The notes under the pieces are model-generated. The model saw only the letters and a list, made by a program, of their open reading frames with translations, was not told the DNA's origin and did no database searches. Source: Gemmatimonadota bacterium (lineage in GTDB: Bacteria > Gemmatimonadota > Gemmatimonadetes > Longimicrobiales > Gaopeijiaceae). From it: 12,908 bases of DNA. Each line of letters opens with the position of its first letter. Position 1 is the first letter of the stretch. Both the position numbers and the translations under genes were made by a program. This document shows, in pieces, positions 1-6,611 of this stretch. The stretch lies in contig SKVI01000208.1 in assembly GCA_007129525.1 (NCBI GenBank), positions 1 through 12,908 of the forward strand, read 5' to 3'.

Positions 1-8
1 AGACCATG

Positions 9-41
9 CGCTGCAACGCTTTGCGTTGTGGCGTTTTTTTT
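9..41 (+). terminator. Rho-independent terminator of an upstream + strand gene
   Basis: Bases 9-19 pair with 23-33 in an 11-bp stem (nine Watson-Crick pairs and two G-T wobbles) around a TTT loop. A run of eight T follows directly at 34-41. This is a textbook intrinsic terminator on the + strand. The gene it ends lies left of the window. The minus strand has no U-tract after the stem, so the terminator is not bidirectional. Confidence 0.8.
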
Positions 42-101
42 GTGGATATGTCAGGGAATGTGTCAGATTGTGTGGGTCGAACAGCACGAAGCGCGTGCCT
101 T

Positions 102-161
102 GGACCATCTCCGGAACCGCCATCCTCCAGCCAACCCCCGGAGATTGGGCAGGCGGGGTCC
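102..161. repeat. Nested inverted repeat downstream of the lipoprotein gene
   Basis: ATCTCCGG (107-114) and CCGGAGAT (138-145) form a perfect 8-bp inverted repeat with a 23-base spacer. Outside it, GGACC (102-106) can pair with GGTCC (157-161). A smaller 5-bp hairpin, GCACG/CGTGC, lies at 84-98. The structure starts about 50 bases past the stop codon of the minus-strand lipoprotein gene. It may be a 3' stabilising or Rho-dependent termination structure, but no T-tract follows, so it is not a classical terminator. I see no gene in 42-213. Confidence 0.35.
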
Positions 162-213
162 ACGCAGGGCCAGAACCCTTCGGCCCCGAGGGAGCCAGGG
201 AGTGAGGACCCGA

Positions 214-762
214 CTACGGAGGGCCCCGATCTGATCCTGTAAAGCGCCTCGAACGGAAGTGCGCGGACGGGGGCGAGTTCAGCCTCGTCGAACCCACGGC
301 GATGTGCGGCAAGGGCACGGTGTCTCCCTCCTGGAGGTCGACCCGCACCGGGATGCGCTCGTCCTCGAGTCGGGTGACGACGACCTCGACGGGCGCGCTG
401 GCCCAATTCCCGAACATGACCCTCACGACACACTGAACGCGCACGGTGTCCGATGGCATTGGGGGATCTTCGTAAGCCCAACGGGGCTGGACCCGAAACG
501 TTCCGTCCTCGCCACTCCGGAACCCGGCCCACAACCTTCGTGGGCCGGGCGGCTCGCAGTCGGTCAGCTCGAGCCTCTCGTTAGCCGGCTGCCCATCAGC
601 GAGGACGAGGGTCCCGAAAACCTCGCCGAACCCCTGCGCGGGTGGGGGAGGTGGAGGTGGTGGAGGAGGAAGGGTCGGGTCGTCCGTACAGGCCAGCGGT
701 AGCAGCGCGAGCGCGCCCGCAAGCGCGCCCATGGCACCAAATCTCCCGATCTTGGCTATCAT
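214..762 (-). CDS. Small putative lipoprotein with poly-proline linker and Ig-like/CarboxypepD_reg-like domain
   Basis: Predicted 182-residue exported protein, probably lipid-anchored. The N-terminus has Lys4 and Arg7, an Ala/Leu-rich hydrophobic stretch (about 8-24) and Cys25 in L-L-P-L-A-C, followed by T-D-D. The lipobox is imperfect because position -3 is proline. Ten consecutive prolines follow at about 31-40. The rest has a beta-sandwich pattern like carboxypeptidase regulatory-like domains: 'GTLVLADGQP', then 'SGEDGTFRV' and 'DTVRVQCVVRV'. The start at 762 is chosen because GGAGG at 770-774 is 7 bases from it. An in-frame ATG at 768 is only 1 base from that site and is unlikely. The frame stays open upstream to 1371, but that part looks non-coding. 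Function is unknown; surface attachment or binding is a guess. Confidence 0.62.
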   Translation of the reverse strand: MIAKIGRFGAMGALAGALALLPLACTDDPTLPPPPPPPPPPAQGFGEVFGTLVLADGQPANERLELTDCEPPGPRRLWAGFRSGEDGTFRVQPRWAYEDPPMPSDTVRVQCVVRVMFGNWASAPVEVVVTRLEDERIPVRVDLQEGDTVPLPHIAVGSTRLNSPPSAHFRSRRFTGSDRGPP

Positions 763-769
763 GGTCATG

Positions 770-774
770 CCTCC
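770..774 (-). promoter_or_regulatory. Ribosome binding site that decides the lipoprotein start
   Basis: On the minus strand this reads GGAGG. It sits 7 bases before the ATG at 762 and 1 base before the ATG at 768, so it favours the second methionine. Confidence 0.6.
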
Positions 775-819
775 ACAGGTCCACCCGTGCCATGAATCCG
801 GACACAGAGACGACATCCA

Positions 820-835
820 CCAGGTCCGGACCTGG
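820..835. repeat. Perfect 16-bp palindrome in the lipoprotein leader
   Basis: CCAGGTCCGGACCTGG reads identically on both strands. It lies 58 bases upstream of the lipoprotein start codon. It could be an operator for a dimeric regulator or an RNA hairpin in the 5' leader. A second inverted repeat, GCACCC (844-849) with GGGTGC (862-867), lies just upstream of it on the minus strand. Confidence 0.5.
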
Positions 836-900
836 GTCGCATCGCACCCTCGGGGCAACCTGGGTGCACAGCACACGATCGAATTGCCTTCGGATCGACC

Positions 901-925
901 GGTGAGCCCATTGTACGCGCTCACC
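901..925. repeat. 7-bp inverted repeat near the predicted 5' end of the lipoprotein transcript
   Basis: GGTGAGC (901-907) and GCTCACC (919-925) are perfect inverted copies with an 11-base spacer. In the minus-strand transcript this would be the first hairpin after the predicted start site near 945. No T-tract follows on either strand, so it does not look like a terminator. Confidence 0.45.
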
Positions 926-936
926 CGCACAGAAAA

Positions 937-950
937 ATTATTATAATAAT
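937..950. repeat. AT-only 14-bp palindrome inside an AT-rich island
   Basis: ATTATTATAATAAT is perfectly self-complementary and sits in a short AT-rich island (about 930-985) within otherwise GC-rich DNA. It overlaps the expected start-site region of the promoter at 952-980. It may help melting or serve as a binding site. A flanking inverted repeat, CAATA (953-957) with TATTG (968-972), lies between the -10 and -35 boxes. Confidence 0.45.
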
Positions 951-951
951 A

Positions 952-980
952 ACAATATCCGACGGGGTATTGATTGTCAA
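952..980 (-). promoter_or_regulatory. Sigma70-like promoter for the lipoprotein gene
   Basis: On the minus strand, a perfect -35 box TTGACA (980-975) is followed by a 17-base spacer and a -10 box TATTGT (957-952, 4 of 6 matches to TATAAT). Transcription would start near 945 and give a leader of about 183 bases before the start codon at 762. A better -10 match, TATAAT at 945-940, is 29 bases from the -35 and too far to pair with it. Confidence 0.5.
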
Positions 981-987
981 GTTGTAG

Positions 988-1164
988 AAACCCGCACCAT
1001 GGGGTTTCCCACAGGGGCCCTACGGGCGTCATATGGGGGCGCACCCCTTCTACCTGGACCGTCCCGGGACGGGGCTGCTCATGTTCTTCACCGGTGGCGA
1101 GGGGATGCTCTGGTGGGTGGTGGACGGCTTCCTCCTGCCTTCCATGGTCCGGGAGCAGGATGGT
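988..1164 (+). pseudogene. 3' remnant of a TM2-domain membrane protein gene
   Basis: Frame 1 of the + strand encodes a clear piece of the TM2 domain: 'MGAHPFYLDRPGTG' from 1033, then 'LLMFFTGGEGMLWWVVDGF' and 'LLPSMVREQD' to about 1161. TM2 proteins normally read G-x-G-A-H-R-F-Y-L-G, then a helix, then G-x-G-x-W-W-x-x-D. Here the second half is well kept, but the first helix is missing. The frame closes at a TAG at 985, just inside the AT-rich island, and the bases between (988-1032) give only a scrambled remnant. After 1164 the frame runs on without a sensible stop into the antisense of the permease gene. The ATG at 1033 has no convincing ribosome site. I read it as a decayed, 5'-truncated gene; a short expressed protein is less likely. 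Confidence 0.6.
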
Positions 1165-1273
1165 GGCCTTGGCGGCCCGCTCAGTCCCGAGCCGTGGGGT
1201 GCACCCCGTGGTTATCGACGGGCACGGAAAGCCCAGCATGGCGCGGATGGCCCGAAGGCCGGGATCCACCACC

Positions 1274-2743
1274 TCAAGGAGCGCTGTCGATGGCCTCGGC
1301 TCGTCCTCCCGCGTCCCCGAGTACGAGCCGGTCCCGTTCGGCCCAGCTGGTGCGCGCCCTGAGCGGCGCACCCAGGCGCCAGAAGAGGGCGCCCAGCAAG
1401 GAGAAGCTCAGGAGGATCATCCACTCCAGAGGCCAGCCCAGCGTGGCACCGCTTCCGGGAACGAGCATGACGGCGAGGATGAAGAAGGCTCCGGCCAGCG
1501 CCACCCGTGGTACAATCTGCCCTCCCGGAGGCCGATAGGGCCGGGACAGCTCCGGAGCCGTTTTCCTCAGCCGCAGGGTGGAGTGGGCCACCCCGAAGAA
1601 CGCCACGGCAATGCAAAAGGAGCCGACGTCCACGAATGAGAGCATGGCACCCCGGCCCAGCATGGCTCCCAGAAAGGTCACCACGCCGGCCAGGAGGATG
1701 GCGTTGGAGGGAGTCCCGAACCGGGGATGGGTCGTCCCCAGCCACTCCGGAACCATCTTCCCTCGCCCCAGGGCGAACAGGACCCGGGTGCCGGCCAGGA
1801 AGAACCCGTTCCAGCTCGTGAACAGTCCGATGAGGGCCGCCAACAGGACCAGGTTCACCAGTAGCGGCGACCCGAAGGCGGCCCCGAAGGCCTCGGCGGT
1901 GGGGAGTCGCCCGTCCACGATCGCCTCCCAGGGCCCCGTCATGGCGACCGCCAGGATGAGGATAAGATAGAAGAAGGTGGCGCCGGCAATGGAGAGCAGG
2001 ATGAGCCCGCCCAGGCGCCGGGGCGGCAGGTCAACCTTCGCCTCCTCGGCCCCCTGGGCGATGGTGTCGAAGCCCACGTACCAGAAGGGCGCGGTCACGA
2101 AGACCGCGGCGATTCCCCCCAGGATCCCGGCCGTCCCCACCGCTGCGAAGGCCGGATCCACGTGGGTCAGGTCCCCTCCTGTGAGCCCGGCCACGATGAA
2201 GATGAGTGTCACCAGAACGAAGGAGCCGGTGAGGAGGATCTGGAGTCCTGCCGCCCAGCGGACTCCGATGTAGTTTACCCAGGTGATGGCACCGGTGAAC
2301 ACGAGAGCCAGAGCCAGGTGGGATGCGTACACCGTGGCTCCCCCTATCTGGTACAGCGGCCACACGTCGATCCAGGGAAGCATGTAGCTCAGGATGAGCC
2401 CGATGGAGATGGCCTCGAAGGCCGACACCGACAGGTAGCCGAAGGCCAGGAACCACCCAAAGAAGAACGCCTTCCCCGTGCCCGAAGCCCGGTAGGCGTA
2501 GGCCACCTCACCGCCGGCCACCGGAAGCATGGGGGTGAGCTCGGCGTAGCAGAGTCCGATGAAGACCATCAGGGTCCCGCCCAGGGCGAACCCCAGAATG
2601 GCCCCAACCGGCCCCGCGTGAGTGAGCCATCCCCCCATGGCCGTAACCCAGCCGATCCCGATCATCGAGCCGAAGGCCAGGGAGAAGAACCCCAGGCTGC
2701 CGATGCTCCTGCGGAGGGTGGGACGCGCTTCGGGGGTGCTCAC
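1274..2743 (-). CDS. APC superfamily amino-acid permease
   Basis: Predicted 489-residue inner-membrane transporter of the amino acid-polyamine-organocation superfamily (AA_permease_2 type), with about 12 hydrophobic segments. Seen near the N-terminus: the substrate-loop motif 'GSMIGIGW' (25-32), then 'YAELTPMLPVAGGEVAYAY' (66-84), the classic E-x-x-P-x-x-G-G-x-x-Y-x-Y pattern. The mid-protein 'GFDTIAQGAEEAK' and 'PEWLGTTHPRFGTPSNAI' loops are also typical. The GTG start at 2743 is chosen because AGGAG (2753-2757) lies 9 bases upstream; the longer frame to 2851 adds 36 residues without family character. It is divergent from the secreted amidohydrolase, which hints at amino-acid or peptide scavenging, but the substrate cannot be told from sequence. 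Downstream, a 4-bp GGCC stem with a UUCG loop (1249-1260) is too weak to call a terminator. Confidence 0.93.
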   Translation of the reverse strand: MSTPEARPTLRRSIGSLGFFSLAFGSMIGIGWVTAMGGWLTHAGPVGAILGFALGGTLMVFIGLCYAELTPMLPVAGGEVAYAYRASGTGKAFFFGWFLAFGYLSVSAFEAISIGLILSYMLPWIDVWPLYQIGGATVYASHLALALVFTGAITWVNYIGVRWAAGLQILLTGSFVLVTLIFIVAGLTGGDLTHVDPAFAAVGTAGILGGIAAVFVTAPFWYVGFDTIAQGAEEAKVDLPPRRLGGLILLSIAGATFFYLILILAVAMTGPWEAIVDGRLPTAEAFGAAFGSPLLVNLVLLAALIGLFTSWNGFFLAGTRVLFALGRGKMVPEWLGTTHPRFGTPSNAILLAGVVTFLGAMLGRGAMLSFVDVGSFCIAVAFFGVAHSTLRLRKTAPELSRPYRPPGGQIVPRVALAGAFFILAVMLVPGSGATLGWPLEWMILLSFSLLGALFWRLGAPLRARTSWAERDRLVLGDAGGRAEAIDSAP

Positions 2744-2925
2744 GCCTGTGGACTCCTCTCTGGGCTCGTCTGACGGCCGCGCTGATGGCTGCCAGACTAC
2801 TCCAGCATATACTCCAACCGCAAGGTGGGAGTCATGGCTCGACACGACCATGCCTTGCGCCGAGCCCGGCTTCCTTCCACGCTCTCCTCCTCGCCCCCCG
2901 AATCCTCCGCGGCAAGGAGCACATC
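2744..2925. other. Divergent intergenic region between permease and amidohydrolase genes
   Basis: It holds the ribosome sites of both genes (AGGAG at 2753-2757 minus; AAGGAG at 2914-2919 plus). A TATACT box at 2808-2813 on the + strand matches 5 of 6 -10 bases, but no good -35 lies 16-18 bases upstream. The minus strand has TTGCGG near 2816-2821, also without a fitting -10. Promoters for both genes probably lie here, but I cannot place them firmly. Confidence 0.3.
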
Positions 2926-5370
2926 ATGACCATGACAACCCTGCTGGCCGGCCTGCTCACCCTGCTTCCCCTTGGCGCGCAGGGGCTTCCCGACGCCCCC
3001 CTCCCTCAGGCGGCAGCGCAGGAACCCGGCGTGCTCGCCATCACGAACGCGCACCTGCACCCGGTGAGCTCCGAGCCGATCGAGGGCGGCACGCTCCTGG
3101 TCGAAGACGGGCGGATCGTCGCGATCGGGGCGGGCATCGACGTGCCCGCGGGGGCGCGCGTCGTGGACGTGGGGGGCCGCCACGTGATCCCCGGCCTCGT
3201 CGAGACCCACTCCCACATGGGTCTCAAGCAGCTCTGGACGCCTGGCACCGGCGCGAACAACAACGAGCTCTCGCGCTCGATCAACGCGGCGGCCCGGGTC
3301 CAGGACGGGGTGAACGCGCGGGACATCGCCTTCGAGATTGCCCTCGCCGCGGGGGTGACCACGATGAACATTACTCCCGGCAGCCGCAGCCCGAACTCAG
3401 GGCAGGCCGTCGTGGCGAAGCTCCGCGCGCCGACGATCGACGAGATGGCCTTCGCCCACGGCGGGATGAAGTTCGCGATTCGGGTGCCCGAGCGTTCCTC
3501 CACCTTCGACGGTGACGAGGAGGATGTCCGCGAGCTCCTGCGCTCCCAGTTTCTGGATGCGCGGGAGTACCTGGCGGCGCGGCGTGCGTGGGAGGAGGGG
3601 CGTGCGGCCGAAGCCCCACCCCGTGACCTCACCCTCGAGGCCTTCGGCAAGCTCCTGGAGCGGGAGTGGCCGGTCGGCGTGCACGCCCACGGGGTCCCGG
3701 CCATGACGCAGGCGATGCTCCTGAAGGACGAGTTCGACCTCGACCTCTACATTCACCACGGAGGGGCGACCGGCTCGGTCGTCGACGAACTCCTGCGGCT
3801 CGACGTGCCGGTGAGCTTCGGGCCCGTGCTCCCGGGGCGACACCGACACCACGGTCAGATTGACGGGTTCGTGGAGTTCGTCGAGGGGGGCGGGCTGCTC
3901 GCCCTCCACCAGGATCACTCCGACGGGCCGCAGTACTACCTGCGCGAGGCCGCGGCCCTCTTCGTACGTCGCGGGATGCCGGCCGGCGAGGCGCTCGCCG
4001 CCCTCACCCTGAACCCGGCGCGCATCCTGGGCGTCGACCACCGCGTGGGAAGCCTGGAAGAGGGCAAAGACGCGGATTTCCTGCTTCTGAGCGGCCCGCC
4101 CCTCGATTGGGAGTCACGGGTGGAGCGGGTCTTCGTCGAGGGTCGCGAGGTCTACTCGCTCCCCGAATCCGACCGCGCGCTGCTGGAGGACGCGTCCGCG
4201 GCCACCTCGGGGGACCAGGATGTGGATTCGTTCCAGGCATCGTCCGGCGTGGGCGCCGGCGGCGAGGCCGCTGCCGTCGCCCGGCTCGCCTCCCCCGACG
4301 TTGACCTCGCCCTCGTGGGCGGAGAGATCCGGACCATGTCGGGCGAGATGATCGCCGACGGCACAGTGCTCGTCGCCGACGGGGTCATCGTCGACGTGGG
4401 GCCGGATCTGGACGTGCCTGCGGGCGCCCGGGTGGTGGACGCCCGCGGGCTCGTGGTGACGCCGGGGCTCATCGACGCCCGCACCTCGCTGGGTGCTTCC
4501 AGCGCCGAGCCCGGCGGCAGCGTCGCGCCGCCCGCCGCCTCGCGCAACGGGCACCACTGGCTGCGCGACGGTGTCACCGCCGTCTACGCGGCACCCTCGG
4601 ACCGCGAGGCGATCGGAGGCTTCGGCGGCGTCGTGAAGCTGGCCGGCTCCGACGAGGCCCGCATGGTGAGCGAGCGCACGGCACTCGGAATCTCGCTGGG
4701 CGACAACGCGCTGGGACGGGGTGACGGCCCCACGACCCGTCAGGGGCTGGTCGCGGTCCTGCGCCAGCAGCTCCTCCTTGCCGGGGAGGCAGCCGATCCG
4801 GACCTTGCGCCCGCGCTGCGGGGCGAGGTGCCGGTGCGCATCGTGGCCCACCGGCCCGACGACATCCTCGCCGCGCTCCGCCTCGCCCGCGAGTTCGATC
4901 TTCGGCTCGTGGTGGACGTGGCCTCCGGCGCGCACCAGGTGGCCGGCCACCTGGCCGAGGCCGGGGTCCCGGTGGTCGTCGGACCGAGCATGGAGGGGCA
5001 CGGAGGCGGTGGTCCGCTCGAGCTCTTCGCCCACACCCCGTGGAACGCGGGGAGACTTTACGCCGCCGGCGTGCCGGTCGCCTTCTCCACCGACGGGAGC
5101 GGGGGCCGGTCGGTCACCCTCGAGGCACTGCTGGCCGTGGGGCACGGTGTACCGGCAGGGGCGGCGCTCCACGCCGCGACGCTCGGCGCCGCGCAGATCC
5201 TCGGCGTCGACGACCGGCTGGGGAGCATCGAGGCCGGTAAGGACGCCGACCTCGTCCTCTGGGACGGGGAGCCCATCAGCACCTGGAGCGAGGCCCGCAT
5301 CGTCGTCGTCGGAGGCGAGGTCGTGGTGGAAGCCGGAGAGCTCGCCGGGTCGGCAGGGGGCTCGCCCTGA
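2926..5370 (+). CDS. Secreted tandem amidohydrolase: active first domain, degenerate second domain
   Basis: 814 residues with a hydrophobic N-terminus (about 5-20, no basic residue before it) that looks like a short signal peptide. Domain 1 (about 35-412) is an imidazolonepropionase-like amidohydrolase. It has 'PGLVETHSHMG' with metal-binding His95 and His97, then 'VHAHG' (His253/His255), 'YIHHGG' (His277/278) and Asp330 in 'ALHQDH'. Domain 2 (about 458-802) repeats the same plan, with 'DVPAGARVVD' in both and 'ILGVD-R-GS-E-GKDAD' in both. In its 'PGLIDARTSLG' the two histidines are Arg519 and Ser521. His642 and Asp723 remain. Domain 2 is therefore probably not a normal metal enzyme. ATG 2926 is chosen because AAGGAG (2914-2919) is 6 bases upstream; the frame is open from 2785 but that part looks non-coding. 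Substrate unknown; a periplasmic cyclic amide or dipeptide hydrolase is possible. Confidence 0.9.
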   Translation: MTMTTLLAGLLTLLPLGAQGLPDAPLPQAAAQEPGVLAITNAHLHPVSSEPIEGGTLLVEDGRIVAIGAGIDVPAGARVVDVGGRHVIPGLVETHSHMGLKQLWTPGTGANNNELSRSINAAARVQDGVNARDIAFEIALAAGVTTMNITPGSRSPNSGQAVVAKLRAPTIDEMAFAHGGMKFAIRVPERSSTFDGDEEDVRELLRSQFLDAREYLAARRAWEEGRAAEAPPRDLTLEAFGKLLEREWPVGVHAHGVPAMTQAMLLKDEFDLDLYIHHGGATGSVVDELLRLDVPVSFGPVLPGRHRHHGQIDGFVEFVEGGGLLALHQDHSDGPQYYLREAAALFVRRGMPAGEALAALTLNPARILGVDHRVGSLEEGKDADFLLLSGPPLDWESRVERVFVEGREVYSLPESDRALLEDASAATSGDQDVDSFQASSGVGAGGEAAAVARLASPDVDLALVGGEIRTMSGEMIADGTVLVADGVIVDVGPDLDVPAGARVVDARGLVVTPGLIDARTSLGASSAEPGGSVAPPAASRNGHHWLRDGVTAVYAAPSDREAIGGFGGVVKLAGSDEARMVSERTALGISLGDNALGRGDGPTTRQGLVAVLRQQLLLAGEAADPDLAPALRGEVPVRIVAHRPDDILAALRLAREFDLRLVVDVASGAHQVAGHLAEAGVPVVVGPSMEGHGGGGPLELFAHTPWNAGRLYAAGVPVAFSTDGSGGRSVTLEALLAVGHGVPAGAALHAATLGAAQILGVDDRLGSIEAGKDADLVLWDGEPISTWSEARIVVVGGEVVVEAGELAGSAGGSP

Positions 5371-5375
5371 ATGCC

Positions 5376-5891
5376 ATGCGGCCTGACCCTATGACCTTTG
5401 ATGAGTTGGACCGTACGATTTCCGCCTTCATGGCGCGCTGGGGCATCCCGGCGCTCCGGGTGTCCCTCGGGCTCATCTTCATCTGGTTCGGGATCCTGAA
5501 GCCCTTCGGAATCTCGCCTGCGGCCCCCCTCGTCGAGGCGACGGTCGGCTGGATGCCGGGGCTCTCGCCATCGCAGTGGCTGGCGGTCATCGGGTGGTGG
5601 GAAGTGGCCATCGGCGCGGCCTTCCTCTTTCGGAAGACGACGCGGCTCGCCATCGCGCTTCTGGCCATGCAGATGGTAGGCACCTTCCTTCCCCTGGTAC
5701 TCCTCCCCGAGGTGACCTTCCAGTCGGGACGCTACCCCTTCGCCCCGACCATCGAGGGGCAGTACATCATCAAGAACCTCCTGATCATCTCGGCGGCTCT
5801 GGTGGTGGGAGGCACGGTGCGCCTGCAGGGGGGCGGTGAGACTGTGGGCGGTGCCGGGAGCGGAGGCAGCAGCGAGTCGGCGCGCGGGTGA
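5376..5891 (+). CDS. DoxX/YkgB-like (DUF417-type) four-helix membrane protein
   Basis: 171-residue inner-membrane protein with four likely helices (about 24-43, 68-86, 88-110, 129-147). Family-like features: 'RVSLGLIFIWFGILKPF' at the first helix, 'VIGWWEVAIG' at the second, and 'PTIEGQYIIKNLLIISAALVV' split over residues 124-144, as in DoxX/YkgB proteins. The tail after 150 is Gly/Ser-rich. It starts 5 bases after the amidohydrolase stop, so the two are probably co-transcribed. The start is uncertain. ATG 5376 has only a distant AGGGGG (5355-5360). ATG 5391, in frame and closer to the usual family N-terminus, overlaps the TGA of a 7-codon frame that begins at 5371. Function is unproven; family members are linked to redox or respiratory membrane functions. 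Confidence 0.82.
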   Translation: MRPDPMTFDELDRTISAFMARWGIPALRVSLGLIFIWFGILKPFGISPAAPLVEATVGWMPGLSPSQWLAVIGWWEVAIGAAFLFRKTTRLAIALLAMQMVGTFLPLVLLPEVTFQSGRYPFAPTIEGQYIIKNLLIISAALVVGGTVRLQGGGETVGGAGSGGSSESARG

Positions 5892-5945
5892 GCCGACCAG
5901 TGGTACGGTGCGGGTGGGGCCTTGAAAGGCGCCGATAGCTTGCGG

Positions 5946-5974
5946 TTGCCGGACCTACGGAAGCGCCGTATTCT
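5946..5974 (+). promoter_or_regulatory. Possible sigma70-like promoter for the six-TM protein gene
   Basis: TTGCCG (5946-5951) and TATTCT (5969-5974) are separated by 17 bases, and each matches 4 of 6 consensus bases. The start site would be near 5981, giving a leader of about 33 bases before ATG 6014. The match is modest and the phylum's promoter rules are not well known to me. Confidence 0.3.
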
Positions 5975-6013
5975 CGGCACCGCTGCTGAGCGTTTCTCCG
6001 ACCGGCCCGGGCC

Positions 6014-6583
6014 ATGAACCCAGCGGAACACCTTATCATCCTGGTTTCGATCATCATTGGTCTCGCGGTCGCGGACCTGCTGACGAGCTTTCATCATCTG
6101 GTACGGGCCCGGGACCGGGTCCGCTTCCACTGGCTCCCCATGACCTGGGCGGGCCTCATTTTCCTCCAGCTCATCCAGATCTGGTGGGTCTACTTCTACG
6201 TCCTGCAGGCCGAGGTGTGGAGAAACTACTTTGCGTACGTATTCTTTCTCCTGGTGCCGGTCCTCCTCTTTCTCATCGCCTGCTGGGTCCTGCCGGACCG
6301 GGAATCCGACGACGGAAGCCCCATCGACCTGAAGGCCTACTATCTGCGGGAGCACGGCTGGCTCTTCGGACTCGTATCCCTGGGCGTCGCGGTGCAGGTC
6401 GCGAGTGAGCTACTCCTGGGACATGCCTTTCTTCAACCCGCGCGTCTGATCCAGGGAAGCGCCTTCATCCTCTTCGTCTCGCTCGCCTGGACGAAGAACC
6501 TCCGCTATCATGCGGGTGCGACCCTGGTCCTCCTCGGGCTGTTCGTCAGCTTCGCGTTCGTGTATACGGTCCGGCTGGTATAG
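6014..6583 (+). CDS. Six-TM membrane protein of unknown function
   Basis: 189 residues with about six hydrophobic helices: 6-25, 44-63, 73-93, 115-135, 146-160 and 167-186. The opening 'MNPAEHLIILVSIIIGLAVADLL' pattern (residues 1-23) resembles uncharacterised proteins seen in many bacteria that start with a short acidic stretch and an 'S-I-I-I-G-L-x-x-x-D-L-L' helix. The conserved-looking Asp21 in the first helix and 'WWVYFY' (57-62) in the second stand out. A charged loop with 'PDRESDD' (94-100) lies between helices 3 and 4. No enzyme motif is seen. The ATG has no strong ribosome site. It ends 28 bases before the end of the convergent PEP synthase gene. Confidence 0.72.
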   Translation: MNPAEHLIILVSIIIGLAVADLLTSFHHLVRARDRVRFHWLPMTWAGLIFLQLIQIWWVYFYVLQAEVWRNYFAYVFFLLVPVLLFLIACWVLPDRESDDGSPIDLKAYYLREHGWLFGLVSLGVAVQVASELLLGHAFLQPARLIQGSAFILFVSLAWTKNLRYHAGATLVLLGLFVSFAFVYTVRLV

Positions 6584-6611
6584 GGAAGGGAAACGGCGCG
6601 GCGCAAGAGGT

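Noticed and set aside
1249..1260. GGCC-UUCG-GGCC hairpin after the permease stop
   Set aside because: Only a 4-bp stem and no T-tract, so not callable as a terminator.
763..1371. N-terminal extension of the lipoprotein frame
   Set aside because: It runs through promoter-like, AT-rich and relic sequence, and would bury the signal peptide and the good ribosome site at 770-774.
974..1639. 221-codon + strand frame overlapping the TM2 relic and the permease end
   Set aside because: Not the TM2 frame, and Arg/Pro/Ser-rich without a domain pattern.
2162..2773. 203-codon + strand frame inside the permease gene
   Set aside because: Antisense of a clear 12-TM transporter, charged and low in hydrophobic order.
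4114..5172. 352-codon minus-strand frame inside the amidohydrolase gene
   Set aside because: Antisense shadow of the second amidohydrolase domain, with no recognisable motif or ribosome site.
5919..5930. GCCTT/AAGGC inverted repeat after the DoxX-like gene
   Set aside because: The loop would be two bases and no T-tract follows.
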